Below, piece after piece: positions 28,202 to 37,164 of a DNA stretch of 64,000 nucleotides. Numbering within the stretch: the first letter of the stretch is position 1; every line of letters begins with the position of its first letter. Location: assembly GCF_003667575.1 (NCBI RefSeq), contig NZ_RCUY01000011.1, forward strand, positions 280,344-344,343. Direction: 5' to 3'. The notes under the pieces were generated by a model, which was not told the DNA's origin, searched no databases, and saw only the letters and a program-made list of their open reading frames with translations. The translations under genes and the position numbers were made by a program. Source of the stretch: Mycetocola lacteus (lineage in GTDB: Bacteria; Actinomycetota; Actinomycetes; Actinomycetales; Microbacteriaceae).

Positions 28202-29046
28202 TTGAGTGTTACTCCCAGTTCATCGGTGAGGCCCCTAAAGGCACGGGCTGCACGCCCGAAGGCGGCGGCCCCGGAGAATCCGCCGGTGGCGAATGCATCG
28301 GACAGGTGCGGTTCGAGCGAGGCGAAGCCGGCAAACCCGTCGGATGCCAGGGCACCGAGGGTTTCGCGCAGCTGGCCATCACCCTCGCCCGCGGCAACCA
28401 CCGAGTGGTCGCTCGCGAGGGCGTCCTTCACCTGCAGGTATTCCAGGTAGGGGCGCAGGTCCTCGAATCCGTCATCGAAGGGCACCGCTCCCACCTGTAC
28501 ATAGTTGGCGTTGTCCCAGGCCACGCGGAGCGCCGGCGAGTTCACCGAGGTGATCAGGTCGAGCACCCGGGCGGGGGTGTCGCCATAGATGTCCTTCTCG
28601 TTCTCGTGCAGCAGCACGATCCCCGCGGCCTGGGCGATCTCGGCAAAGCGGGTCAGGCGTTCGATCACGGGCTCGCGGATCGAGTCCACGTCCACGCCCT
28701 CGCCGTAGTAGAAGGAGAAGATGCGGATGTAGCGACTGTTCAGCACCTTGGCGGCGTTGATGGCGCGGTCCAGGCGTGCCAGCTCGGCGTCGAAGTCCGA
28801 GGTGATATCCACCTTGCCCAGCGGCGAGGCGATGGCCGAGACCCCCATCTCCTGTTCGGCGAGCAGCGCACGCAGCTCCTCCAGCCGGGCATCGTCAAGC
28901 TCCACGATGTTGATGCCCCAGGCGCTGCGGACCTCGATGTGCTGGGCACCGAGCGCCTGCAGCACGGCGATCTGAATGCGGGGATCCTCATGGATCTCGT
29001 CCCCGAACCCGGACAGGGTCCAGGTGGGGGTGGATGATGCGGTCAT
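28198..29046 (-). CDS. Second TIM-barrel sugar phosphate isomerase/epimerase family protein
   Basis: A 282-residue barrel distinct from the one at 26175. Cues: TLSGFGDEIHEDPRIQIAVL near the start, IRIFSFYYGEG, the metal-site motifs VLLHENEKDIYGDTP and RVAWDNANYVQVG, and LQVKDALASDHSVVAAGEGDG. The family needs a divalent metal held by Glu/Asp/His. It begins one base after the permease stop (TAATG) and ends in an ATGA overlap with the Gfo/Idh gene. It may epimerise the oxidised sugar or catalyse elimination; not resolvable here. Confidence 0.85.
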   Translation of the reverse strand: MTASSTPTWTLSGFGDEIHEDPRIQIAVLQALGAQHIEVRSAWGINIVELDDARLEELRALLAEQEMGVSAIASPLGKVDITSDFDAELARLDRAINAAKVLNSRYIRIFSFYYGEGVDVDSIREPVIERLTRFAEIAQAAGIVLLHENEKDIYGDTPARVLDLITSVNSPALRVAWDNANYVQVGAVPFDDGFEDLRPYLEYLQVKDALASDHSVVAAGEGDGQLRETLGALASDGFAGFASLEPHLSDAFATGGFSGAAAFGRAARAFRGLTDELGVTLK

Positions 29047-29984
29047 TACTTAACTCCTCCTGCGGTGAGGCCACCAACAAGGTAGCGCTGGAAAATAAGG
29101 TAGAGAACAACAACGGGCACCGCACACACCAGCGCGGCGGCCATCATCTGGCCATAAACCGGGACGGCACCGCCCTCCTGGGTGGCCCCAAAAATCTGCA
29201 GCGAGACGGCCACGGTTCGAGACTCCGGGCGTGTCATCACCGAGGCGAAGAGCACGTCGTTCCAGCCCAGCAGGAACGCGAAGATGCCCGAGACGACGAT
29301 GCCCGGCCAGCTCAGCGGCACGATAATCCGGGTGAGGATCTTGAAGGGTGAGGCCCCGTCCAGGCGGGCAGCCTCCTCAAGCTCGCGCGGCAGGCCACGC
29401 AGGTAGGTCACCATGACCCAGGTGGAGAACGGCAGCGCGAAGGTCAGGTAGGTGAGGAACAGGCCCCAGCGGGTACCGATGATCTGCACACCCAGCGTGC
29501 TCGCCGCACTGGAGAAGAGCACAAACACCGGCAGCAGGAGCAGGGTTCCGGGGATCGACTGCAGCGCGAGCAGACCGCGCAGTACCAGCAGGCGGCCGCG
29601 GAAGGCATAGCGCACCAGCACATAGGCGGTGGAGACCGAGAGTCCGGCACAGACGATCGCGACGCCGCCGGCCACCAGCACGCTGTTCACCAGTCCGGTG
29701 CCCAGGTCCACCGTGGTCCAGATCTTCGAGTAGTTCTCAAACGTCAGCTCGGTGGGCCAGAACGCCCCGCGGGCCACGGCCAGGTCGGAGTTGATCGAGG
29801 CGAAGAAGATGTAGAGCACCGGCACCATCGAGAAGACCAGCAGCGCGGCCAGGATCACGATCAGCAGGGGCTTGGGCAACAGCCGGTGGATCTGCGCCTG
29901 GCGGGCACCCTCCTTGGCGCTGGCGCGGTGCGGGGTCACGCGTACGGGGGCGATCGTGTTACTTGCGGACACGGGAACCACCAT
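29046..29984 (-). CDS. Sugar ABC transporter permease, MalG type
   Basis: A 312-residue inner-membrane permease with six predicted helices. The cytoplasmic EAA loop is LEEAARLDGASPFKILTRII (about 205-224), the contact to the ATPase, followed by the conserved LSWPGIVVSGIFAFLLGWND region. Its start overlaps the end of the other permease gene by 26 bases. No ATP-binding subunit is encoded in the operon, so it probably borrows a shared MsmK/UgpC-type ATPase. Confidence 0.93.
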   Translation of the reverse strand: MVVPVSASNTIAPVRVTPHRASAKEGARQAQIHRLLPKPLLIVILAALLVFSMVPVLYIFFASINSDLAVARGAFWPTELTFENYSKIWTTVDLGTGLVNSVLVAGGVAIVCAGLSVSTAYVLVRYAFRGRLLVLRGLLALQSIPGTLLLLPVFVLFSSAASTLGVQIIGTRWGLFLTYLTFALPFSTWVMVTYLRGLPRELEEAARLDGASPFKILTRIIVPLSWPGIVVSGIFAFLLGWNDVLFASVMTRPESRTVAVSLQIFGATQEGGAVPVYGQMMAAALVCAVPVVVLYLIFQRYLVGGLTAGGVK

Positions 29985-31008
29985 CCTCTCCGGTGTCGAG
30001 CTTCACTGCTCGCAGGTAGATAAAGAGCGGAATCGCGATCAGGATCAGCGAGATCACGGCCATCGCGGCCGACAGTCCGAACCTGAAGTTCTGGAAGCCG
30101 GTGATGTAGGTGAGCACGGGCAGGACGTTGACATCCGCCGGTGCGGGGATTCCAAACAGCACAAACGGGAGGGTGAAGTTATTGACCGAGTGCAGGAAGG
30201 AGATGATCAGCGCCAGGGTGATCGGGCCCTTGAGGTAGGGCAGGATGACGTAGCGCAGCTTGGTCCACCAGCCGGCACCGTCCAGCGCCGATGCCTCGTG
30301 TACCTCGGAGTCCACCGACTGCAGACCCGAAAGCACCAGCAGGTAGATAAAGGGCCAGGATGCCCAGATCTGCACAAACACCAGCGCCCAGTAGGACTGC
30401 GGTCCGTTGAGCCAGAGGCCCCCGTCGATGCCGAAGTTCTTGAGCATCGCGTTGCCCACCCCGTCGGGCTGGAGCATGGTGCGCCACACGGTACCCACCA
30501 CGAAGGTCGGCAGCACGTAGGGCACCAGGAACAGCGAGCGAACCAGGCCCCGACCGCGGAAGCGGTTCTGGGTGGCCAGGGCCGCGGCGACACCGATCGG
30601 CAGGCAGATCAGGGTCACCAGGACCGCGTAGCCCACGCTGATGCCGATGGACTGGATCAGCGAGGACTTGGTCAGCGCCTCCACATAGTTGGAGATGCCG
30701 ATAAACGGGGCGCTGATCCACTGCCGCAGCGTGTACTGGTCGAGATCCATCAGGGAAATCACCAGTCCCAGCACCAGCGGGACCAGGATCACCACCACCA
30801 TCAAGATACCGCCGGGGGCGAGCATCCAGAGCGGGCGATCACGCTCGCCGATCTTCCGGGCCCGACGCGGGCGACCCTTGGGAGGCGAGGAGGGGGCGGG
30901 GTGCCCGCCCCGGCGCGCGGCAGTGCGCGCCGGGGTGGCATCGGCGCTCGCGGCGGCAGTGGCCGCGAGCGCATCGGCGCGGGTGCGCGCCTCGGGGGTG
31001 GTAACCAT
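29959..31008 (-). CDS. Sugar ABC transporter permease, MalF type
   Basis: A 349-residue permease. About 60 N-terminal residues are Ala/Arg/Pro-rich and cytoplasmic. Helices begin at MLAPGGILMVVVILVPLVLG (about 62-81). The EAA loop is VHEASALDGAGWWTKLRYVI, then LPYLKGPI. GGAAGAG-like GGAAGAG lies 6 bases before the ATG. It is 20 bases after the solute-binding protein gene, in the normal binding protein - MalF - MalG order. Confidence 0.93.
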   Translation of the reverse strand: MVTTPEARTRADALAATAAASADATPARTAARRGGHPAPSSPPKGRPRRARKIGERDRPLWMLAPGGILMVVVILVPLVLGLVISLMDLDQYTLRQWISAPFIGISNYVEALTKSSLIQSIGISVGYAVLVTLICLPIGVAAALATQNRFRGRGLVRSLFLVPYVLPTFVVGTVWRTMLQPDGVGNAMLKNFGIDGGLWLNGPQSYWALVFVQIWASWPFIYLLVLSGLQSVDSEVHEASALDGAGWWTKLRYVILPYLKGPITLALIISFLHSVNNFTLPFVLFGIPAPADVNVLPVLTYITGFQNFRFGLSAAMAVISLILIAIPLFIYLRAVKLDTGEDGGSRVRK

Positions 31009-31028
31009 GATGAATCTCTTCCGGTGTC

Positions 31029-32381
31029 TTACTTCGCGCGATCCAGAGCGGACTGAGCCTTTTCCTGCTCGGTCTTCAGGGCGGAGGTGATCTGATCGGT
31101 GCTCACAGATCCGGCGTTGAGCGACGGGATGGCCTGAACCACCACGTTGGTCAAGCCCAGCTGCACGTCACCCCAGGCACCGCTGAACGGGGTGCCCACG
31201 GAGAGCTTGGAGGCTGCAACGATCGGGGCGAGCTTCTCGTTGTCCTTTTCCAGCGCCTCGGCTGCCTGGGCGTTGGTAGGCATCTCGCCGAAGGTGTCGT
31301 AGTAGACCTTCTGTTCCTCGGCGGTGGTGAGCATCTCGATCAGGGCGAAGGAGAGGTCCTTGTTCTTGGAGTAGTCGGCAACCACGAAGTTGGATCCGCT
31401 GAGGATCGAGGCTGCTTCCTTACCGTCGGAGGGACGCTTGGTCTCCCCCGGCGGAACGGTCGGCATGACCGCGTAGGCGTACTTACCGGCCACGGCCGAG
31501 GCTTCCAGGGTGTTGATCGAGGTCGCGGTGACCATCGGCATGAACGCGGCCTTGCCGTCGGCGAACGAGGCGAGCGCCTGGCTGGCCTTCCACCCGATCG
31601 CCGCCGGGTTGACCACCTTGTCCTGGGTCAGCCAGCCGAAGTAGGTCTCATAGGCCTTGATGGTGACCGGATCATCCATGCGCACCTTCTTGCCATCGAT
31701 GATCGGGTTCCCGGCTTGGGTCGACATCGCCCAGATGAACTTCCACGGGTCGAAGTTGTCGCCGTAGGCGATGCTCAGACCGTACACGTCGTCGTGGGTC
31801 AGTTTCTTTGCCTGCTCAAGCAGTCCGTCCCAGGTGTCGGCGGGCTTGTCGATGCCGGCGGCGGCGAGCATCTCGGTGTTGTAGGCCATCACAAACGGAC
31901 GGCTTCGGGCGGGGATCCCCACCTCGTTGTCCTTGTCCGGTCCGGAAATCCCCAGGCTGGCCTCGGTGAAGCGGTCGCGGCCACCCACCTTCTTCCATTC
32001 CTCGTCACCGAGCTTAACGAAGGCGCCGGTGGCGTAGGCGGTCGGGGTGAACGTGGTTCCCAGCGAGTAGATGTCCGGGCCCTGGCCCGAGACCACCGAG
32101 GTCTGGATCTTGGTCAGCTCATCGTTGGCGCTGGCGAAGGTTTCGAACTTCACCTCGGCACCGGTCTTGGCCTTGAACTTTTCGCTCACATCGGCGAACC
32201 ACTTCTGCTGTTCCTCCGGGTAGAGCGTGTTGGCGTCGGTCAGAACGTTCAGGGTCTTGCCCTTACCGTCCAGCGCGCCGGCGCCATCGCCGGGTGCGTC
32301 ACCGCCGCTCGCGCAACCGGCGAGAGTGATCGCGCCGGCCGCCAGTAGCGCCGTGGTCAGGGCGAATTTTTTCTTCATCAT
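31029..32381 (-). CDS. Extracellular sugar-binding lipoprotein of an ABC importer
   Basis: A 450-residue family 1 solute-binding protein. The signal peptide MMKKKFALTTALLAAGAI ends in lipobox LAGC (about 20-23), so it is anchored by lipid after export. Type features: KFKAKTGAEVKFETFASAND, GQGPDIYSLG, AYNTEMLAAAGIDKPADTWD and SGSNFVVADYSKNKDLSF. It should capture a uronate, glucuronide or oligosaccharide for the two downstream permeases. An ideal AGGAGG lies 7 bases before the ATG. First gene of a seven-gene operon and divergent from the LacI regulator. Confidence 0.94.
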   Translation of the reverse strand: MMKKKFALTTALLAAGAITLAGCASGGDAPGDGAGALDGKGKTLNVLTDANTLYPEEQQKWFADVSEKFKAKTGAEVKFETFASANDELTKIQTSVVSGQGPDIYSLGTTFTPTAYATGAFVKLGDEEWKKVGGRDRFTEASLGISGPDKDNEVGIPARSRPFVMAYNTEMLAAAGIDKPADTWDGLLEQAKKLTHDDVYGLSIAYGDNFDPWKFIWAMSTQAGNPIIDGKKVRMDDPVTIKAYETYFGWLTQDKVVNPAAIGWKASQALASFADGKAAFMPMVTATSINTLEASAVAGKYAYAVMPTVPPGETKRPSDGKEAASILSGSNFVVADYSKNKDLSFALIEMLTTAEEQKVYYDTFGEMPTNAQAAEALEKDNEKLAPIVAASKLSVGTPFSGAWGDVQLGLTNVVVQAIPSLNAGSVSTDQITSALKTEQEKAQSALDRAK

Positions 32382-32459
32382 CCGAGCTCCTCCTTGAGTG
32401 GGTGAAACCGTGGCTCAAAACCCCGGTGCACCGACTCTAGACAAAACGACAAACTTTCA

Positions 32460-32471
32460 GCAACCGTTTGC
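32460..32471. promoter_or_regulatory. Candidate LacI-family operator
   Basis: GCAACCGTTTGC is a near-perfect palindrome with a central CG, the form expected for LacI-family operators. It lies 43 bases before the regulator start and 79 bases before the binding-protein gene. In the minus-strand direction it overlaps a plausible -35 TTGCTG, with TAGAGT as a possible -10. It probably controls both divergent units. Confidence 0.6.
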
Positions 32472-32502
32472 CAAAAATTGCCAAGTGTGGTTTTCTCTGG
32501 AT

Positions 32503-33525
32503 ATGAGTAATGACCCGGTGTCGCCGTCAACCAGACCCGCGACGATTCACGATGTGGCCCGCGAAAGCGGATTTGCCGCCTCGACCGTTTCGCGCGCGCT
32601 CTCCAATCCGGGCCGAGTAAATGCCCAGACCAGGGAGAAGATCGTGGCGATTGCCCGGGCCCTCAACTACACCCCGAATACCCAGGCCCGCGCCCTCACC
32701 TCGGGGCAGACCGGCTCGATCGCGGTGTTGGTCTCCGACATCACCAACCCGTTTTACTTCGGGCTGATTCGTGGCACACAGCAGCAGCTCAAGGCGGCAA
32801 ACTACCTGCAGATGCTCGTGGACACCGCCGAGTCCAGCGACTCCGAGGCGGCCACCATCGACTCGCTGCGCCGCTCGGCCGACGGGGCAATCCTCACCGC
32901 ATCCCGGCTCTCCGACCAGCAGCTGCTCTCGCTCGCCGAGCGGATGCCGCTGGTCGCGATCAACCGTCATGTGCCCGGGATTCCCGCGGTCATCATCGAC
33001 ACCCCGTTCGGAATCGATCAGGCCCTCGACCACCTCGCCTCCCTCGGCCACCGCCGGATCACCTACGTGTCCGGACCCGATATGTCCTGGTCCAATGAGC
33101 GCCGCTGGCAGCGCCTGGAAAAGACCGCGCAGAAGCTCGGCGTCCACCCCGTGCGCACCCGCGAATACGCCCCGAGCATGGCCTCGGGTGCGGCGGCAGC
33201 GGAGGCGATGATCAACAGCGAATCCACCGCCTGCGTGGTGTTCAACGACCTGATCGCGATCGGGATGCTTGAGCGATTCCGCGAGCGCGGCGTCCGCGTC
33301 CCCGAGGACATCAGCGTGGTCGGCTGCGACGACATCTTCGGGGCCGATTTCTGCAATCCCCCGCTCACCACGCTCACCGCACCGATCGAGCGCGCGGGCC
33401 GGATGGCCGTCTCGATGCTGCTGTCCCGGCTCGAAGCCGGTGCGGACGCTCCGCCGCCCCCGCCGATGCTGCTGCCCACCCACCTGACCGTGCGCAAGTC
33501 CACCGGCCCCGCCCGGGAGCACTAG
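32503..33525 (+). CDS. LacI family transcriptional regulator
   Basis: The ATG at 32503 gives 340 residues. The N-terminal helix-turn-helix ATIHDVARESGFAASTVSRA (13-32) and hinge helix (PNTQARALTSG) are typical. The effector-binding domain begins IAVLVSDITNPFYFGLIRGT and contains DDIFGADFCNPPLTTL near the end. It is divergent from the ABC operon and 61 bases before uxaC, so it likely represses both in the absence of a uronate-derived inducer (inference). Confidence 0.94.
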   Translation: MSNDPVSPSTRPATIHDVARESGFAASTVSRALSNPGRVNAQTREKIVAIARALNYTPNTQARALTSGQTGSIAVLVSDITNPFYFGLIRGTQQQLKAANYLQMLVDTAESSDSEAATIDSLRRSADGAILTASRLSDQQLLSLAERMPLVAINRHVPGIPAVIIDTPFGIDQALDHLASLGHRRITYVSGPDMSWSNERRWQRLEKTAQKLGVHPVRTREYAPSMASGAAAAEAMINSESTACVVFNDLIAIGMLERFRERGVRVPEDISVVGCDDIFGADFCNPPLTTLTAPIERAGRMAVSMLLSRLEAGADAPPPPPMLLPTHLTVRKSTGPAREH

Positions 33526-33586
33526 CCACCCACAGTTTTGCACCACCGCGTTACCGACCCCAGCCAATGAAGACAGGGAGACACCC

Positions 33587-34999
33587 GTGACTCAGCTCAC
33601 CCCACACCCCGATCGTCTGCTTCCGGCAGACCCCACCACACTCGCGATCGCCCGGCGACTCTATGGGGAGGTGGCGGGTGCGCCGATCCTCTCCCCACAC
33701 GGGCACGTGGATGCCACCCTGCTGCTGGAAAACGCGGCGTTCCGGGATCCCGCCGAGCTGCTGATCACCCCGGACCACTACGTCACCCGGCTACTGCACG
33801 CCCACGGTGTTGCCCTGGGTGATCTGGGACTGGCCGACCGCGGCGTGGCCTCCACCGCGAGCGGATCCGACATCTGGCGCAGGTTCGCCAGCCACTGGCA
33901 CCACTTCGCCGGAACCCCGGTGCGCTACTGGTTCGAAACCGAACTGCACGATGTGTTTGGGATCACCGAGGTCCCCTCCGCCGACACTGCAGACTCGATC
34001 TATGCGCAGATCGCAGCCAAACTGGCGCAGCCCGGGTGGCGGCCGCGGGCGCTGTTTGAACGCTTCAACATCGAGGTCTTGGCCACCACCGATGATCCCG
34101 CCGACTCGCTGGATGCCCACCGCGCCCTGGCCGAGGATCCCACCTTCCACGGACGCGTGCTGCCAACCTTCCGCGCCGACCGCTATATGGATCCCTCGGC
34201 TCCGGCCTGGCGCGGTGCCCTCACCGCGATCGCCGAGGCCGCCGATATCGACACCGGCACCTACGCGGGCCTGATCGCCGCGCTGCGGAACCGCCGCGCA
34301 CACTTCATCACCCACGGTGCCACGGCCACCGACACCGGCGTGCTTGAACCCACCGCCGAGCCGCTCCCCCTCGCCGAGGCCGAACGCATCCACGCCGCCG
34401 CCCTGGCCGGAACCGCGACCGAGGCCGACGCCGTCGCCTACCGCCGCAACATGCTCTACCGCTATGCCGAGATGGCGGCCGAGGACGGCCTGGTGATGCA
34501 GCTGCACCCCGGTGTGATCCGCGGACACCACACGCCGACCCTGGAACGCTTCGGCCCCGACACCGGACACGACCTCCCCGACCAGGGCTCCTTCACCCGC
34601 CCCCTGCGCCGCATGCTCCAGGACTTCGGAACCAACGACACCTTCCGCCTGGTGCTGTTCACCGTGGACGAGACGGTGTTCTCCCGGGAAATCGGCCCGC
34701 TTGCCGGGTTCTACCCCTCGGTGTATGCGGGGGCGCCGTGGTGGTTCATCGACACCCCGGCGGCCATCGCCCGCTACCGCTCGGCCGTGACCGACAGCGC
34801 CGGCTTTGCCAAAACCTCGGGGTTCATCGACGACACCCGCGCGTTCTGCTCGATCCCCGCCCGCCACGACATGTCCCGCCGCGCGGATGCCGCATTCCTT
34901 GCCGGACTGGTGGCCACCCATCAGCTGGGCGAGGATGAGGCGGCGGTGCTGATCCGAGATCTCACGGACCGCATCCCGCGCGAGGTCTTCCGCCTCTAG
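33587..34999 (+). CDS. uxaC: Glucuronate isomerase
   Basis: A 470-residue UxaC of the amidohydrolase-like superfamily that isomerises D-glucuronate to D-fructuronate (or galacturonate to tagaturonate). Signatures: LSPHGHVDATLLLEN at about 35-49 with the first two His, DHYVTRLLHAHGV, RFNIEVLATTDDPADSL, MQLHPGV and PWWFIDTPAAIARY, RHDMSRRADAAFLAGLV. The start is a GTG 6 bases after AGGGAG. The last codons (PREVFRL, stop) are repeated twice downstream as an exact 48-bp unit. Confidence 0.95.
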   Translation: MTQLTPHPDRLLPADPTTLAIARRLYGEVAGAPILSPHGHVDATLLLENAAFRDPAELLITPDHYVTRLLHAHGVALGDLGLADRGVASTASGSDIWRRFASHWHHFAGTPVRYWFETELHDVFGITEVPSADTADSIYAQIAAKLAQPGWRPRALFERFNIEVLATTDDPADSLDAHRALAEDPTFHGRVLPTFRADRYMDPSAPAWRGALTAIAEAADIDTGTYAGLIAALRNRRAHFITHGATATDTGVLEPTAEPLPLAEAERIHAAALAGTATEADAVAYRRNMLYRYAEMAAEDGLVMQLHPGVIRGHHTPTLERFGPDTGHDLPDQGSFTRPLRRMLQDFGTNDTFRLVLFTVDETVFSREIGPLAGFYPSVYAGAPWWFIDTPAAIARYRSAVTDSAGFAKTSGFIDDTRAFCSIPARHDMSRRADAAFLAGLVATHQLGEDEAAVLIRDLTDRIPREVFRL

Positions 35000-35093
35000 A
35001 CCGAACAGTCCACACCAGGGGTCCCGCGCGAGGTCTTCCGCCTCTAGACCGAACAGTCCACACCAGGGGTCCCGCGCGAGGTCTTCCGCCTCT
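34974..35093. repeat. 48-bp tandem repeat starting inside the uxaC 3' end
   Basis: Two and a half copies of a 48-base unit begin at 34974, 35022 and 35070. The unit contains the last seven codons and stop of uxaC, so PREVFRL is encoded three times, each in the same frame (48 is a multiple of 3). Copies are identical over the unit, indicating a recent duplication. The third copy breaks off before the stop. Confidence 0.95.
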
Positions 35094-35150
35094 CGGCAGG
35101 ATCTCAACCTGGCCGATTCGGGCGCACAGGTGTGCGCATCTGATTCTGCG

Positions 35151-35208
35151 GTGGGCGGACAACACCGTGCGGATCCCCGGTATTCCGGGGGTCCGCACGG
35201 TCGCCCAC
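35151..35208. terminator. Large hairpin downstream of uxaC
   Basis: GTGGGCG (35151-35157) pairs with CGCCCAC (35202-35208), and ACCGTGCGGA (35164-35173) with TCCGCACGGT (35192-35201), closed by CCCCGG/CCGGGG. It lies between the tandem repeat and gnd. From 34999 to 35361 I see no gene besides these elements and presumably the gnd promoter. Confidence 0.75.
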
Positions 35209-35360
35209 AGCACTGAACAAAGGTGCATGGGCAAAACCGTTTCCGGGCATGTGAGGTTTGCTAAGTTGATCACAACCCATGCTCGGAGCCGCGCGTTTCT
35301 GCGTCTCTTCCAGGCATGTCCAGCGCATCCCCTTTCCATAATCCCCGAATTGGAGTAACC

Positions 35361-36812
35361 ATGACGGAAGCAGCACAGGCAAACATTGGCGTGATCGGAA
35401 TGGCGGTCATGGGCAGCAACCTCGCCCGTAACCTGGCGAGCCGCGAGGGTAACACCGTCGCAATTTTCAACCGCTCGCCCGAGCGCACCCGCGGTGTTGT
35501 CGAGGCACACCCGGAGGCCGGCTTTGTGGCCAGCGAGACCATCGATGAGTTTGTGGCTTCGCTGCAGAAGCCGCGCACCGCGATCATCATGGTGCAGGCG
35601 GGCGCCGGCACCGATGCCGTAATCAACCAGCTGACCGAGCGCTTCGAGCCCGGCGACATCATCGTGGACGGCGGCAACGCCCTCTACACCGACACCATCC
35701 GCCGAGAAAAGGCCGTGAGCCCGACCGGCATCCACTTTGTGGGTGCGGGGATATCCGGTGGCGAGGAGGGCGCACTCAAGGGCCCGTCGATCATGCCCGG
35801 TGGAACCGCCGAGGCCTATGAGACCCTGGGTCCGATCCTCTCCTCGATCGCCGCGGTCGCCGAGGGTGAGCCCTGCGTGACCCACGTGGGTACCGACGGT
35901 GCCGGCCACTTCGTGAAGATGATCCACAACGGTATTGAGTACGCCGACATGCAGCTCATCGCCGAGGCGTACGATCTGCTGCGCTACAACGCGGGTCTGA
36001 CCCCGGCCGAGATCGCCGACGTGTTCACCGAGTGGAACAAGGGTGAGCTGGAGAGCTACCTGATCGAGATCACCGCCGAGGTTCTGCGCCAGGTGGATGC
36101 CAAGACCGGCCAGCCGCTGGTTGACGTGATCCTGGACCAGGCAGGTTCCAAGGGAACCGGCGTCTGGACCGTGCAGAACGCACTGGCCCTGGGCGTCCCG
36201 GTGTCGGGTATCGCCGAGGCCGTGTTTGCACGTTCGCTCTCCTCGCACCCCGAGCAGCGCGAAGCCGCCGCGGGTCTGCCGGGTCCGGCAAACCCGGTGG
36301 CCGTGACCGACCGCGACGCCTTCATCGAGGACGTCCGCCAGGCACTCTACGCCTCGAAGATCGTCGCCTACTCGCAGGGCTTCGACGCGATCCGCGCCGG
36401 TGCCGCCGAGTACAACTGGAACATCGACCTGGGTGCCGTCTCGCGCATCTGGCGTGGGGGCTGCATCATCCGCGCCCAGTTCCTCAACCGCATCGCCGAC
36501 GCGTACGCCGAGCAGCCGAACCTGGCCGCCCTGCTGACCGCACCGTACTTCTCGGACGCGATCACCGCGGGCCAGGAAGCCTGGCGTCGGGTTGTGGTTT
36601 CGGCCACCCAGACCGGCATCCCCGCCCCGGCGTTCTCCTCCTCGCTGGCCTACTACGACGGTCTGCGTGCCAAGCGTCTGCCGGCCGCAGTGGTCCAGGG
36701 TCAGCGCGACTTCTTCGGTGCTCACACCTATAAGCGCGTCGACATCGAGGGAACCTTCCACACCCTGTGGTCGGGAGACCGTACCGAGATCAGCGCCACC
36801 GACTCGCACTAG
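35361..36812 (+). CDS. gnd: 6-phosphogluconate dehydrogenase, decarboxylating
   Basis: A 483-residue enzyme that oxidises 6-phosphogluconate to ribulose 5-phosphate and CO2 in the pentose phosphate pathway. The cofactor fold is IGVIGMAVMGSNLARNLASR (about 9-28), with NRSPERT after the second strand indicating NADP preference. The substrate motifs are FVGAGISGGEEGALKGPSIM (about 125-144) and HFVKMIHNGIEYADMQL with catalytic Lys and the HNGIEY signature. The C-terminal half and tail are complete. The ATG at 35361 follows GGAG. Placement beside uronate genes suggests coupling, but it may be the only gnd of the cell. Confidence 0.97.
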   Translation: MTEAAQANIGVIGMAVMGSNLARNLASREGNTVAIFNRSPERTRGVVEAHPEAGFVASETIDEFVASLQKPRTAIIMVQAGAGTDAVINQLTERFEPGDIIVDGGNALYTDTIRREKAVSPTGIHFVGAGISGGEEGALKGPSIMPGGTAEAYETLGPILSSIAAVAEGEPCVTHVGTDGAGHFVKMIHNGIEYADMQLIAEAYDLLRYNAGLTPAEIADVFTEWNKGELESYLIEITAEVLRQVDAKTGQPLVDVILDQAGSKGTGVWTVQNALALGVPVSGIAEAVFARSLSSHPEQREAAAGLPGPANPVAVTDRDAFIEDVRQALYASKIVAYSQGFDAIRAGAAEYNWNIDLGAVSRIWRGGCIIRAQFLNRIADAYAEQPNLAALLTAPYFSDAITAGQEAWRRVVVSATQTGIPAPAFSSSLAYYDGLRAKRLPAAVVQGQRDFFGAHTYKRVDIEGTFHTLWSGDRTEISATDSH

Positions 36813-36836
36813 TTCCGGTTCTCATCACCCTCATCT

Positions 36837-36872
36837 GCCAGATCGAGGTTCTGTGCCGGATCGAGGTTCTGG
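36837..36872. repeat. 18-bp tandem duplication after gnd
   Basis: Two 18-base units (36837-36854 and 36855-36872) differ at two positions. They lie between the gnd stop and its terminator. Confidence 0.7.
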
Positions 36873-36892
36873 AACTGGCAAACGGGTAATCT

Positions 36893-36927
36893 CGCGGCCT
36901 CGCCCCATCGGGCGGGGCCGCGTTTTT
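36893..36927 (+). terminator. Rho-independent terminator of gnd
   Basis: CGCGGCC.CGCCC (36893-36905) pairs with GGGCG.GGCCGCG (36910-36922), followed by five T residues (36923-36927). Confidence 0.88.
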
Positions 36928-36936
36928 GCTCCGAAT

Positions 36937-37149
36937 TCAACGGCCCTTCCAGCCGACCCGTTGCAAACCATGACGCTCCCGTAGCCCGCGCCACCGAAAG
37001 AGCAGGATGTCGGCCAGGAAGGCCGCAAACGGCTCGTCTCGTTCTCTCCGGTACCGCTCGCGGAGTTCCTCGATGCTGGCCTCTTCGTAGGGGAACTCAT
37101 CGTCAATGATCGATGTGTCAAGGTCTTCCCGAAGCTCTTCCTCGGACAT
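36937..37149 (-). CDS. Small charged protein, second copy (B2) of a duplicated module
   Basis: A 70-residue protein starting MSEEELREDLD. GAGAGG lies 6 bases before the ATG. The N-terminal half is acidic, the C-terminal half basic. The segment DILLFRWRGLRERHGL (about 47-62) matches DILHLRWRGLRRRHGI of the small protein at 37531-37737, so the two are paralogs. It follows a decayed copy of the membrane partner. No known family recognised; antitoxin-, adaptor- or regulator-like roles are all open. Confidence 0.6.
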   Translation of the reverse strand: MSEEELREDLDTSIIDDEFPYEEASIEELRERYRRERDEPFAAFLADILLFRWRGLRERHGLQRVGWKGR

Positions 37150-37164
37150 TGTCGCCTCTCTTTC

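Noticed and set aside
34974-35093. CRISPR-like array at the uxaC repeat
   Set aside because: Units are contiguous without unique spacers and include coding sequence, so it is a tandem duplication.
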